Assembly (NCBI GenBank): GCA_965237895.1
Contig: CBDEGR010000001.1
Span: forward strand, 434,001-498,000
Direction: 5' to 3'
Length of the DNA stretch: 64,000 nucleotides
Source of the DNA: CBDEGR01 sp965237895
GTDB lineage: Bacteria > Acidobacteriota > Terriglobia > UBA7540 > JAPUME01
The notes below the pieces were generated by a model that was not told where the DNA came from, searched no databases, and was given only the letters and a program-made list of their open reading frames with translations. Position 1 is the first letter of the stretch. Each line of letters starts with the position of its first letter. The position numbers and the translations under genes are program-made. Of the stretch, positions 56,331 to 64,000 are shown piece after piece.

Positions 56331-57128
56331 TTATGTATCGCTTCCGTTCTCTGCCGCCCAGCGGTGGAACAGGAGAGAGGTTTCTCCGCCGGGCGTTTGC
56401 GCATACTCGGTGCGCACGCGGAAGACTTCCTTCAGTGTTTCGTTCGTCAAAACCCGCGCCGGCTCATCGGTCGTGCGCAAACGACCCTGGTGGACCAAAG
56501 CGACCTGGTCGGCGAATCTCCAGACTGCGTTGAGATCATGGAGGGCCACGGCGACGGCTTTCTTTTCCCGGCAGAGCGCGCGGCAAAGATCGAGAATCTC
56601 CAGTGTGTGATCGACGTCCAAGTTGGCGGTCGGCTCATCGAGGAGGATGACGTCGGCCTGGGTCGCCAAGCTCCGGGCCAACAGCACGCGCTGCTTTTCC
56701 CCGCCGGAGAGCGCATTCGCCGGGCGCTCCGAAAGGTGGACGACATCGGCGCGTTCGAGAGCCTCGCCGACGGCCTTTCGGTCTTGCGGATTCTCACGGC
56801 GGAAGCGGCCCAGGTGAGGGTGGCGTCCCATGGCGACCACGTCCTGGACCGTAAAGGAAAAGTCGAGCCGCGCGTCCTGGGGAACGAAGGTCACCTGCCT
56901 TGCCAATCTGCGGCGGGGAAGTTGGCGCAAATTTTCCCCGTTGAACTGAGCCTGTCCCTCCGTCGGACGCCACAGTCCCGCCAGCAGGCGCAGGATGGTG
57001 GATTTCCCGGAACCGTTCGGGCCCACCAGCGCCGTCAGCCGGCCCGGCCTGATTTCCAGCGATACGCCGCGAACCAGCCACGTCCCTTCCATGGCGATGC
57101 CCGCTTCCAGAAGATTCAAACCGCTCAC
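56331..57128 (-). CDS. btuD: Cobalamin ABC transporter ATPase
   Basis: A 265-residue ABC ATPase: Walker A GPNGSGKST (36-44), Q-loop FVPQDARLDFSF, signature LSGGEKQRVLLAR, Walker B VILLDEPTANLD and switch VAVALHDLNA. It belongs to the iron/B12 (FecE/BtuD) group. The GTG start shares GTGA with the stop of the permease gene. Last gene of the riboswitch operon. Substrate call rests on the operon (riboswitch, adenosyltransferase, BtuB-like receptor). Confidence 0.9.
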   Translation of the reverse strand: MSGLNLLEAGIAMEGTWLVRGVSLEIRPGRLTALVGPNGSGKSTILRLLAGLWRPTEGQAQFNGENLRQLPRRRLARQVTFVPQDARLDFSFTVQDVVAMGRHPHLGRFRRENPQDRKAVGEALERADVVHLSERPANALSGGEKQRVLLARSLATQADVILLDEPTANLDVDHTLEILDLCRALCREKKAVAVALHDLNAVWRFADQVALVHQGRLRTTDEPARVLTNETLKEVFRVRTEYAQTPGGETSLLFHRWAAENGSDT

Positions 57129-58204
57129 AGGTATCCGATCTCCTTCCGATATTGCCGGAGCAGATAGAGAAAGAAGGGCGCGCCGAAGGCTGCGGTGATG
57201 ATCCCCAAAGGGATTTCCGTGGGAGGATGCAGCGTCCTCGCCAGTAGATCGCAAACGATCAAGAAGGCGGCGCCGACGAGAACGCTTGCCGGCAGCAGAA
57301 CCCGGTGCGAAGGACCTAAGAGAAGCCGGATGATGTGCGGAATGATCAGGCCGACGAAACCGATGATCCCGCTTACGGCCACGGCGGAACCGGTCAGCAG
57401 CGCCGCTGTGGTAAGAACCATGCGCTTCGTCGCCTCCACATTCACGCCGAGCGTGGCGGAAGTCTCCTCGCCCATCAGCATTAGATCCAGTTCCCTGTGG
57501 AACAAAAAGGCGGCAAGAATTCCCACGGCAATGAACGGGCCTGAAATTCCCACGTGGGTCCAAGTGCGGCTGTCGAGTCCGCCCATCATCCAGAAAATAA
57601 TTTCGGCGGCGACCTGCCAATTTACGAAATTGAGTGAGATCAGTAATGAGGAAACGGCGCTGATGAAGGCGCTCAATGCAATCCCGGCCAGAAGGAGCGT
57701 GGCGACCGGGGTACGCCCGCCCCGCGTCGCGATGCTGTAGACGAGGAAGAGGGTGATCAGGGCTCCCAGAAATGCTCCCAGCGGCAGCCAGAGGATGGAG
57801 CGGGTTGCGAGCGCCGTGACGTAGATGATAACGGCTCCCAGCGCCGCGCCGGAACTTGCGCCCACCACGTTCGGTTCTGCCAGCGGGTTGCGAAAAAGAC
57901 TCTGCATTTGAACTCCCGCCACGGCCAGCGCCGCGCCGACCAGCGCGGCCACCACCACGCGCGGCACGCGAATCAGCCAGATGATCACCTGCTCGGTCTG
58001 GGTAATTCCCGCCACGTCGATCCACCCTTCCGGCAGCAGTTGTGCCGCCACGACGCGGAGGATGACGAGCCAGTCGATGGGCGTGCTGCCGACGGCAATA
58101 CCGGTGAGGGCGGCGAAAAAGAGAACCGAGGCGGCGACGGCGAAAAACAGCAGGGTTCGTCTGCCAGGGGCCGGCTTCTGTTCGGTTGCATCGAGCTTTT
58201 CCAT
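57125..58204 (-). CDS. btuC: Cobalamin ABC transporter permease (FecCD family)
   Basis: A 359-residue integral membrane protein with about ten transmembrane segments: RVPRVVVAALVGAALAVAGV, MQSLFRNPLAEPNVVGASSG, LAGIALSAFISAVSSLLISL, LGVNVEATKRM, SGIIGFVGLIIPHIIRLLLG and PTEIPLGIITAAFGAPFFLY are FecCD hallmarks. ATG 58204 follows GAGGCGGGA. It forms the membrane channel with the ATPase encoded next. Confidence 0.92.
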   Translation of the reverse strand: MEKLDATEQKPAPGRRTLLFFAVAASVLFFAALTGIAVGSTPIDWLVILRVVAAQLLPEGWIDVAGITQTEQVIIWLIRVPRVVVAALVGAALAVAGVQMQSLFRNPLAEPNVVGASSGAALGAVIIYVTALATRSILWLPLGAFLGALITLFLVYSIATRGGRTPVATLLLAGIALSAFISAVSSLLISLNFVNWQVAAEIIFWMMGGLDSRTWTHVGISGPFIAVGILAAFLFHRELDLMLMGEETSATLGVNVEATKRMVLTTAALLTGSAVAVSGIIGFVGLIIPHIIRLLLGPSHRVLLPASVLVGAAFLIVCDLLARTLHPPTEIPLGIITAAFGAPFFLYLLRQYRKEIGYL

Positions 58205-58243
58205 GGTTCCCGCCTCGCACGGCAAGCAGTGCGCGCCCTTTGG

Positions 58244-59239
58244 TTAGGGATAAAATGCTTCCGCCATGCGGCGCATCAGATGGACCGCGTGGTGGGAGAG
58301 GGTCAAGTAGTGACGGTTCTCGACAATCAGAATTTGCCCCTGCTTTGCCGCCGTGGTGATGGCGATTCCGGGGTCGTCGAGCAGCCTGCGGCGCAGGGCT
58401 TCCTCTTCCCCCGGGTCGGCTCCGGTGATGATCCAATCCGGGTTCCAGGCGGCGATCTGTTCGCTGCCGATTTGGCCGTGCGCGCCCAATCCCTGTTCGG
58501 CGCCGACGTTGATCTCCCCCAACTTCTCCACCATGTCACCAAACAAGGAATTCTTTCCGTAGCTGAAAAGAAAATGAGTGAATCCCAGGACGCGGAGTTT
58601 GGGCGAGTCCGCGGGCCGTCGGCGGCGAGCGGCCCGGACCTGTTGTTGCAGCCAAGTAATTTTCTCGGCGGCCCGGTCGTCTTCTCCGGTTAGATAGCCC
58701 ACCAACCGAAGCCCTTCTTCGATCTGTTGCAAGGAACTGAAGCCGGTCTCCATCCGGAACGTGGGGACGCCCACCGCCCGGACCAGGTTCACGTAGTCGG
58801 GTCGGGACAAGCTGGAGACCAGGATGAGGTCGGGCTTCAAACGAAGAATTCGCTCCGGATCGGTGGTGGTCTCCACCGGCAGCCGTTCCGCGATCTCGAC
58901 GATATTGCTGTACCGTTTGTCCGTTGCCAGGGTGCTGAGGGCGACCATCCGCGCCAGGGGCACGACGGCAAGCAGCAGATGATCGGTCACCAAAGCCTGA
59001 GAGACGATTCTCTGGGGAGGGGAATTCAGCGTCAGCCGGTAGCCGCCCGCGTCGGTCGCGCTGCGGGGAAAGTGGCTGTCGGCCGTCTCCTCGCTCCGTT
59101 CCGCCCGAGGGTTTCCAATCCGATGGAGAACGCCTCCAAGAACTTCCGGCCTTCCGGCGGCGGGCCATACCAGAACCCATGTAAGACCCGTCACTGTTAT
59201 CGGAACCAGCCACCACCGAAGGCGGCGCCCCCCCCACAT
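58244..59239 (-). CDS. btuF: Cobalamin-binding periplasmic protein (BtuF-like)
   Basis: A periplasmic binding protein of the BtuF/FhuD cluster: hydrophobic leader (LRWWLVPITVTGLTWVLVWP), NSPPQRIVSQALVTDHLLLA, VETTTDPERILRLKPDLILV, VGVPTFRMETGFSSLQQIEE, HGQIGSEQIAAWNPDWIITG and a C-terminal HYLTLSHHAVHLMRRMAE. ATG 59239 gives a normal export leader; a TTG at 59260 with GAGGA in front is also possible, and the frame is open to 59347 inside the receptor gene. It delivers the ligand to BtuCD. Confidence 0.88.
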   Translation of the reverse strand: MWGGRRLRWWLVPITVTGLTWVLVWPAAGRPEVLGGVLHRIGNPRAERSEETADSHFPRSATDAGGYRLTLNSPPQRIVSQALVTDHLLLAVVPLARMVALSTLATDKRYSNIVEIAERLPVETTTDPERILRLKPDLILVSSLSRPDYVNLVRAVGVPTFRMETGFSSLQQIEEGLRLVGYLTGEDDRAAEKITWLQQQVRAARRRRPADSPKLRVLGFTHFLFSYGKNSLFGDMVEKLGEINVGAEQGLGAHGQIGSEQIAAWNPDWIITGADPGEEEALRRRLLDDPGIAITTAAKQGQILIVENRHYLTLSHHAVHLMRRMAEAFYP

Positions 59240-59313
59240 TTTTTCAGCGATGGATTTCAAGGTTCCTCGTGCGATTTCGGCGCAGGAAATTTCAATGCTG
59301 TCATACGCTTCTC

Positions 59314-61761
59314 CTAAAAGTTGAATTTGACCCCGCCGATGCCCCACAGGCCCGGCGCTCCGAAGCCGTCTTCGAAGTATTTCCGGCCGAATGCGTTTTC
59401 GATTTTTGCGTAGAATTTCAAATTCGTTCCTTCTCTCAGGGGGACCGTGTAGCCCGCCACGACGTCGGCCTTGACGGGCCCGTCGAAGACGAAGCGGCCG
59501 GGCGCGCCGAACAGGCGTTGAGAGTAGTCACTGACGGCGAACAGGTCGAAGGCCATGTCGATGTGCCTCCCGACGCGCTGCAGTACGGTGAGCGTGAACA
59601 TGTGGTCTGACAAGCCCAGAACTTTGAAGTAGTCCTCGCCGGGGACGGTCGGGTTGCGGGAATCGGAATTGGTATAGGTGTAGGAAGCGATGATCCTGGC
59701 GAACAAGTTCGGTGTGGCTGAGAGGCTGAACTCCGCTCCCCGGGCCAGCCCGCCGCCGGAATTGCGATACCCTCCGAAGCGCCCGAAGGGGTCCGTCAGC
59801 GGGTTGATCACGCCGAAGTCGAACACGATGGTCTCCTGTATGTTGGTGTAAAAGAACGTGCTGCTCAGACGAATTTTCGAGTTAAAGAGCCATTGGTCGA
59901 TCCCGGCGTCGAAGGCGAGCGAACGCTCGGGACTCAATCGCGGGTCACCCAAAAAGCTGAAGGAGCCGGAGAAGGAGGAGAAGAAGCCGCCGAAGCGGTT
60001 GAACGCCGAGGGGGCTCGATAGGCGTTGCCGCCGTGGGCGCGCAGCTTGGTTCCGCTCGAACGAATCAGGTAGGCGACGGCGAGGTCTCCGGTGTAGGCG
60101 GTCTTCGGAGAATCGAATTCGACGCCCCGGTACGGGTTCAGTTCTCCGGAGAATGTGGGTGTTTCAAGATGGAAGGACTGCATGCGGCCGGAAACGACGA
60201 TTTGCAAGCGCCGGTCGGCCAGGCGAATCTGGTCCTGAAAAAACAGAGAATGGCTACCCTGTCGGATTTGGTTGGTGCTGCTCAGTTCCGGGGCCTGGTC
60301 CGCGGTCTGCTCCCGCGTCCGGCTGAGGAACTCCTCACGCTCGTACTCATAGCCGAAGGTCACAAGGTTGTATTCGCCGACCCGATGGTCGGTTCGGGCT
60401 TGAAGGGTGCCGATGCGTCCGTCGAAGCGGCTTAGGTTCGGGAAGGCGGGCTCAAATGCGCCAACCCCTCCCGGGCCGTCACGGAAGGTGCGGTTCGTAT
60501 CGACGGCGTGGTAGCTGAGGCGGTAGGAGCTCGAAGGGCTCAGCGAATGGTTGAAGATTACAGCGCCGGAAAAGAATGAAGCATCCCGGCGATTATCCGG
60601 GTCGTCGAAGGCGGAGATGAAGGTTGCGCTTCCCACCGTAAACGATTCGCCGTTTTCGAAACGAATCCGCTCACGGGTCGGAAGTCCGACGGCCGGTATG
60701 ATGCCGCTGGCCGGATGATTCGCCAGCACTTCGGCGGTGAAGGCCGGACTTTCGTTGAGCGCCACGAAGGAGTTGCCCCCCCAAATCCGCCCACTCAGGG
60801 AGATGGTGGGTGTGAAGTCATACTTTGCAAAACCTTGAACGCTGGTATTGCGGTAAGGGTCGGAACCGTCGAGCCCTTGGGTGACGTTCAGGTGCGCGAC
60901 TCCGGTGCTGTAGGTAAAACGGTCCCGTCCGCCGAGGCTCCCGCTGAGGCGACCCACGCTCCGGATCATTCCCAGCCCGCCGCCTTCCACGGAGACCTCC
61001 CCGTGCGTCTTCTCCCCGCCTTGCATGCCGACAACATTGATGACGCCTCCGATGGCGTTCGACCCGTAGAGCGATGAGCCCGAGCCGCGAAGAATCTCCA
61101 GGCGGTCGGTATCGACCAGCGTCAGGTCCTCGTAGAATGCCGTGGCATCGCCCGCCGTGCCGGCGGCGTCGCGGAAGCGGAGCCCGTCGACCAAGAGCGC
61201 CGTATCCTGATTTCGCAGGCCGCGGGTTTGGATGGTGGTGAAACTTCCCGGCCCGAGCTGTTGCCGCACTCTTAGGCCGGGAACATTGCGAAGAGCCTCG
61301 GCCACGGAAAACTCCATGCGGCGGCCCAGTTGATCCCGGTCCACCGTGTCGATGGCTTTGGCCACCGCGTCGAGCGGCACGGGGGTGCTCGACGCGGTGA
61401 CCAGAACTTCCGTGCGCAGACTTTGAATCTCCAACTCAATATTGTACTGAAGGTTTGTGTGAGGAGGAACCCTCAGCTCTTCGGAAGCGGTGAGAGCGGA
61501 GGCCGGACCTGCCGCTTCCAGCAAGTATGCCCCCGGAGCGAGGCCCGCAAGACGATATCGCCCTGCAGCGTCGCTTTGAGTCGTGACCGCCGTGCCGTTT
61601 TGCGAATAGAGGCGAACCGTGGCATGGGGGACAGCGCGCCCGTTGGGGTCTACCACCCGGCCGTGGACTCCGGCCCCGTAAATTCCAGTTGAAGTCTGTC
61701 CCCAGAGGAAACTTGCAAATAGAAAGAAAGCAGCCGGTAGTGACCGAATCAGCCTGTTCAT
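59314..61761 (-). CDS. TonB-dependent outer-membrane receptor (BtuB-like) with CarbReg domain
   Basis: An 815-residue protein: signal peptide (AAFFLFASFLWGQ), a carboxypeptidase-regulatory domain (GRVVDPNGRAVPHATVRLYS), then a plug domain (VAEALRNVPGLRVRQQLGPG, TIQTRGLRNQDTALLVDGLR, EILRGSGSSLYGSNAIGGVI) and a 22-strand-type barrel ending in GIGGVKFNF. This is a classical siderophore/vitamin-type receptor, unlike the Oar-like protein at 49322. The start shares ATGA with the stop of the decayed BtuF gene. Located in the cobalamin riboswitch operon, so B12 import is the likely role. Confidence 0.9.
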   Translation of the reverse strand: MNRLIRSLPAAFFLFASFLWGQTSTGIYGAGVHGRVVDPNGRAVPHATVRLYSQNGTAVTTQSDAAGRYRLAGLAPGAYLLEAAGPASALTASEELRVPPHTNLQYNIELEIQSLRTEVLVTASSTPVPLDAVAKAIDTVDRDQLGRRMEFSVAEALRNVPGLRVRQQLGPGSFTTIQTRGLRNQDTALLVDGLRFRDAAGTAGDATAFYEDLTLVDTDRLEILRGSGSSLYGSNAIGGVINVVGMQGGEKTHGEVSVEGGGLGMIRSVGRLSGSLGGRDRFTYSTGVAHLNVTQGLDGSDPYRNTSVQGFAKYDFTPTISLSGRIWGGNSFVALNESPAFTAEVLANHPASGIIPAVGLPTRERIRFENGESFTVGSATFISAFDDPDNRRDASFFSGAVIFNHSLSPSSSYRLSYHAVDTNRTFRDGPGGVGAFEPAFPNLSRFDGRIGTLQARTDHRVGEYNLVTFGYEYEREEFLSRTREQTADQAPELSSTNQIRQGSHSLFFQDQIRLADRRLQIVVSGRMQSFHLETPTFSGELNPYRGVEFDSPKTAYTGDLAVAYLIRSSGTKLRAHGGNAYRAPSAFNRFGGFFSSFSGSFSFLGDPRLSPERSLAFDAGIDQWLFNSKIRLSSTFFYTNIQETIVFDFGVINPLTDPFGRFGGYRNSGGGLARGAEFSLSATPNLFARIIASYTYTNSDSRNPTVPGEDYFKVLGLSDHMFTLTVLQRVGRHIDMAFDLFAVSDYSQRLFGAPGRFVFDGPVKADVVAGYTVPLREGTNLKFYAKIENAFGRKYFEDGFGAPGLWGIGGVKFNF

Positions 61762-62346
61762 TTTCGGATTCTCCCATGGTTGTTTTTATGATTGGCCGGG
61801 ACTGTTTTGGCGATTGAAATCTCGGCCATAGCGTCCCGAAGGGCGGTGACGCAATCCGCCAGATGGTGCGAGACGGCCGTGAGTTGCCGGGAAGGCAAGG
61901 CGACAACCCGCCGTCGGCGCACCGCATCGAGCGGCGCGAACAGAGAGTCGCCCAGCAGGCGGTCCCGAAAACCCTCGTCGCGGTTGTAGCCGGTGCCGAT
62001 CAGGATGGCGTCTGGGTTGATGGAAAGAATTTTTTCGATGGAAATTTCCCCGTGTTCTGAGAACCCGTGCTCGGCGGCCGCGTTCCGGAATTCCGCGTAG
62101 GAGATGACCTCGTGCAGGGTGGTGCCGGACCCCGCCGTCCAATTCGGATGTGCCCAAGGTCAGAGAAATAATGCGTTGAGGATGACGAAGAGGTTGGTCC
62201 GGAGTCGAGTTGTCGCCGGCCGCCGGACCGGGTGCCCCAGTGCAGGCCCCATTACAGATGAAGCCGAGCAGCGTCAACCCGAAGACGGCGAATCGGAGGC
62301 CGCTCGTTTTTCTCCGTGCCGTTTTCGTTACCATGCCCGGGACCAT
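61758..62346 (-). pseudogene. Second BtuF-like binding protein with internal deletion
   Basis: The first frame encodes an exported leader (FAVFGLTLLGFICNGAC, lipobox-like) and PQRIISLTLGTSE, the start of a B12-type periplasmic binding domain. Near 62115-62140 homology jumps to another frame: GTTLHEVISYAEFRNAAAEH, EISIEKILSINPDAILIGTG, PLDAVRRRRVVALPSRQLTA and LADCVTALRDAM, the second lobe. The whole middle (about 100-120 residues) is missing. The stop still overlaps the next start as ATGA, so the operon spacing is kept. Confidence 0.85.
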
Positions 62347-62909
62347 CGGGGGCCGGAATGATCGGCGTCCCGCAGGCCGGATTCTTTACCCTCTTGCTTT
62401 TCGATCAGCCGCCCCAGAATCCACAGCAAATCCGAAAGGCGGTTCAAATAGGCCAGAACGTGCGGGTTGATTTCCGTTCCCGATTCGCCCAGTCGGACCG
62501 TACAGCGCTCCGCCCGCCGGCAGACGGTGCGGGCCATGTCGAGCGCGGCGGAGGCGGGATGCTCGCCGGGGATCGACCAATCGGTAAGAATTCCCTTGAT
62601 GGCCTCGATCCGATGGACCTCCCTTGTCAGGCGCTCGACCATTTCCGAGGTAACGGGCGGTTGGCCTTTTCTGCTTTTCGGCGGAGTGGCCAAGGCCGAG
62701 CCGACCTGGAACAACTCCCGCTGGATCTCCTTCAAGAGGTTCTTGATTTCCTCGTTGTCGCAAATCGAGCGGGCGAATCCCATGAGAGAATTGAGCTCGT
62801 CAATGGTGCCGTAAGTCTCAACCTGTAAGGATGATTTTGAGACGCGGACGCCGCCGGTGAGGGCGGTTTGGCCCGCGTCGCCGCGCTGGGTTGCAATGGA
62901 ACGACTCAC
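62328..62909 (-). CDS. PduO-type cob(I)alamin adenosyltransferase
   Basis: A 193-residue enzyme starting at GTG 62909, chosen because a near-perfect AGGAGGTGAT site lies 4-7 bases upstream. Motifs: ATQRGDAGQTALTGGVRVSK (ATP-binding N-terminus), YGTIDELNSLMGFARSI, ELFQVGSALATP, and the C-terminal RTVCRRAERCTVRL with PHVLAYLNRLSDLLWILGR (cobalamin site). It makes adenosylcobalamin from cob(I)alamin and ATP. First gene after the riboswitch. Confidence 0.93.
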   Translation of the reverse strand: MSRSIATQRGDAGQTALTGGVRVSKSSLQVETYGTIDELNSLMGFARSICDNEEIKNLLKEIQRELFQVGSALATPPKSRKGQPPVTSEMVERLTREVHRIEAIKGILTDWSIPGEHPASAALDMARTVCRRAERCTVRLGESGTEINPHVLAYLNRLSDLLWILGRLIEKQEGKESGLRDADHSGPRWSRAW

Positions 62910-63153
62910 AACATCACCTCCTGATTTGGGAGGCACTCAGCGGAGAGAGGTACGTCTAGGGCCGCACAGCCGTACTTGGGCCGAGGGATGAGCTGCCGTG
63001 AACCGTCCTGTTTTTATGGAAAGGCTTGCGGGCCGCAGAAGCAATCCTGCGAAGGATTGCGTTTCGCTCCGGTAGGGGGCGGGAGCTTTGTCGGCGCGCA
63101 TTGTGGGCTGGCCAAAGGCCGTTCATCCGTCTCTCCGCGGGAACAGTGCCTCA
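62910..63153 (-). promoter_or_regulatory. Riboswitch expression platform / leader
   Basis: About 240 bases between the aptamer and the adenosyltransferase start. It contains an 8-bp perfect hairpin (GCAATCCT/AGGATTGC, 63041-63060) with a 4-base loop and the AGGAGGTGAT site. No T-run terminator is obvious, so control of translation start is the more likely mode. Confidence 0.45.
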
Positions 63154-63340
63154 CTACCCTGGGTAGGTCTCCTGGCTCGTGGCTTCAGACGGAACCGAAT
63201 CCGCCAACGCCGACCTAACCTTCCCCGGATTCCTGATCCGAGTGGCATTCTGAAAGGTCGGCTCACCACCTACAGTGGCGGGACCGCGCCGGTTTTTCAC
63301 CGGACTTCCCTATTAGGCCCGAATGGGCACCCAAGATAGG
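63154..63340 (-). promoter_or_regulatory. Cobalamin riboswitch
   Basis: Read on the minus strand, the conserved elements appear in order: GGGTGCCC (about 63332-63325), TAATAGGGAAGTCCGGTGAA, CGGTCCCGCCACTGTAGG with the invariant GCCACTG, and the B12 box AGCCAGGAGACCTACC (about 63175-63160). Spacing fits a normal adenosylcobalamin aptamer. It should lower expression of the adenosyltransferase-uptake operon when cobalamin is plentiful. Confidence 0.96.
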
Positions 63341-63455
63341 ATAGCCTGAGACTACCGCCTTCGGAATCTTTGTGTCAAGACAAATTGTTTCGTATGGCTC
63401 TTCGCGCCAAGATGTTTCATAATCGGAATCTCATCAGGACAGACGGAGCGAAACC

Positions 63456-63743
63456 ATGACTCGGACCGATGCGGATTTCCAAGGAGCTTTTTGCAGCGGT
63501 GAGGATTATGTGGTCCGCCGAAACGGACGTTTCTTGATTGCCGAACTGAGCGAGCGGGTGATGATCCCGCCCCGCATGTTTTGCGAAAAGTGCTACGGTC
63601 CCACGCACGACTGGAGATATCTGCAGGACACGAGAATTGTAAACACGTTCTTCCTCTGTTGCGTCACCTGGGATGTGCGGAAGCTGAAGAAGCCGAAGCG
63701 CACCGGCTCCATTCTCGATATCGAAGGGTTCGAGCTGCTGTAA
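63456..63743 (+). CDS. Short DUF35-like (Zn-ribbon/OB-fold) protein
   Basis: A 95-residue protein: IPPRMFCEKCYGPTHDWRYL looks like the rubredoxin-type zinc ribbon of DUF35 proteins, although only one CxxC pair is clear, followed by a short sheet (DTRIVNTFFLCCVTWDVRKL) and IDIEGF-like SILDIEGFEL. DUF35 proteins usually have about 130-150 residues and partner thiolase-like enzymes. This one is short and could be truncated. It is divergent from the B12 operon and convergent with an acetoacetyl-CoA synthetase. Confidence 0.55.
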   Translation: MTRTDADFQGAFCSGEDYVVRRNGRFLIAELSERVMIPPRMFCEKCYGPTHDWRYLQDTRIVNTFFLCCVTWDVRKLKKPKRTGSILDIEGFELL

Positions 63744-63754
63744 GTTTTCCCGCC

Positions 63755-64000
63755 TCAGATTTTTAATTCCGGAAAATCTTTAAACAGGTCCAGCGCTTTT
63801 GGATTGGCGAAGGCGGCGGCGTTTTTGACCGGACGGTTGTGGATGACTTCGCGCACGGCCAGCTCCACAATCTTTCCGCTGGTGGTTTTCGGGATTTCGG
63901 ACACCTGAATGATTTTTGCCGGGACGTGGCGCGGAGTGGTGTTGCTGCGGATTTGGGTTGCGATTCTCTTGTGCAAGGCATCATCCAGGACCAGGCCGTC
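63755..64000 (-). CDS. Acetoacetyl-CoA synthetase, C-terminal end (partial)
   Basis: The last about 80 residues of an acyl-CoA/acetoacetyl-CoA synthetase run off the window edge: [40 protein letters not shown] (A10 motif with catalytic Lys region [10 protein letters not shown]) and [18 protein letters not shown]. The VKN..ANP tail is typical of acetoacetate-CoA ligase. The gene continues beyond 64000. Confidence 0.88.
   Translation of the reverse strand, partial: DGLVLDDALHKRIATQIRSNTTPRHVPAKIIQVSEIPKTTSGKIVELAVREVIHNRPVKNAAAFANPKALDLFKDFPELKI

Noticed and set aside
1..64000. CRISPR arrays, toxin-antitoxin or restriction/defence genes
   Set aside because: No regularly spaced repeats and no recognisable defence proteins were seen on either strand.

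Overview
The window looks like a chromosomal piece of an uncultivated, soil- or sponge-type Acidobacteriota, with Bryobacterales/Solibacter-like bacteria the best guess. This rests on gene content only: Oar-like TonB receptors with an N-terminal carboxypeptidase-regulatory domain, a CRTAC1/ASPIC-UnbV protein, a DUF1501 protein, Tat-exported Gfo/Idh/MocA enzymes, an LLM F420-type oxidoreductase and many peptidase/aldolase/SDR catabolic genes. No rRNA is present, so the assignment is inference.

Layout. 0.1-14.1 kb is a conserved, high-GC housekeeping block: a frameshifted PL4-like exported protein, a Cys-rich lipoprotein and a di-heme cytochrome c peroxidase, Fe/Mn superoxide dismutase, an NTF2-like lipoprotein, an ACP-FAAL-PlsC fusion, a transglutaminase-like protein, a DUF1684 lipoprotein, an LLM oxidoreductase, tRNA-Leu(CAG), RNase R (frameshifted) and tRNA-Met(CAT). 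14.3-36.3 kb is an accessory zone. It holds two SSS symporters, a PabB-PabC fusion, a CRTAC1 protein, mannonate dehydratase, a disrupted carbon-nitrogen hydrolase, a threonine-synthase-like enzyme, an AstE/AspA-type deacylase, a GSA-aminomutase-like aminotransferase, a DapA-type aldolase, an M81 (MlrC-like) peptidase, an M24 peptidase and an SDR. Between these lie decayed IS fragments (IS3, IS5/IS427, IS630) and gene remnants. 36.3-46.7 kb is dominated by two 1260-bp copies of one IS3-family element in inverted orientation. They bracket 6.55 kb carrying a Gfo/Idh dehydrogenase, an SDR, a propeller-PHP (DUF3604-like) protein and an unknown protein. Copy 1 cuts off the 5' end of a DUF1501 gene. 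46.9-56.1 kb is a glycan-type locus: Tat Gfo/Idh, Oar-like TonB receptor, sialidase and GHL10-like hydrolase, with remnants between.

56.3-63.4 kb is the most coherent system: a leftward cobalamin operon headed by a clear cobalamin riboswitch, in the order PduO-type adenosyltransferase, decayed BtuF-like protein, TonB-dependent receptor, BtuF, BtuC, BtuD, with ATGA/GTGA overlaps. The window ends with a short DUF35-like ORF and the C-terminus of an acetoacetyl-CoA synthetase.

The most unusual signals are: (i) the second IS3 copy differs from the first at only 4 of 1260 positions, and three of these create in-frame TAG codons in the transposase genes; (ii) a textbook G GGA AAC slippery heptamer at the orfA/orfB junction; (iii) a 37-bp tandem duplication that frameshifts a nitrilase-family gene; (iv) a 17-bp perfect inverted repeat at a chimeric transposase junction; (v) a second BtuF gene that has lost its middle inside an otherwise intact riboswitch-controlled B12 operon. 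I did not find a clearly new defence or CRISPR system.
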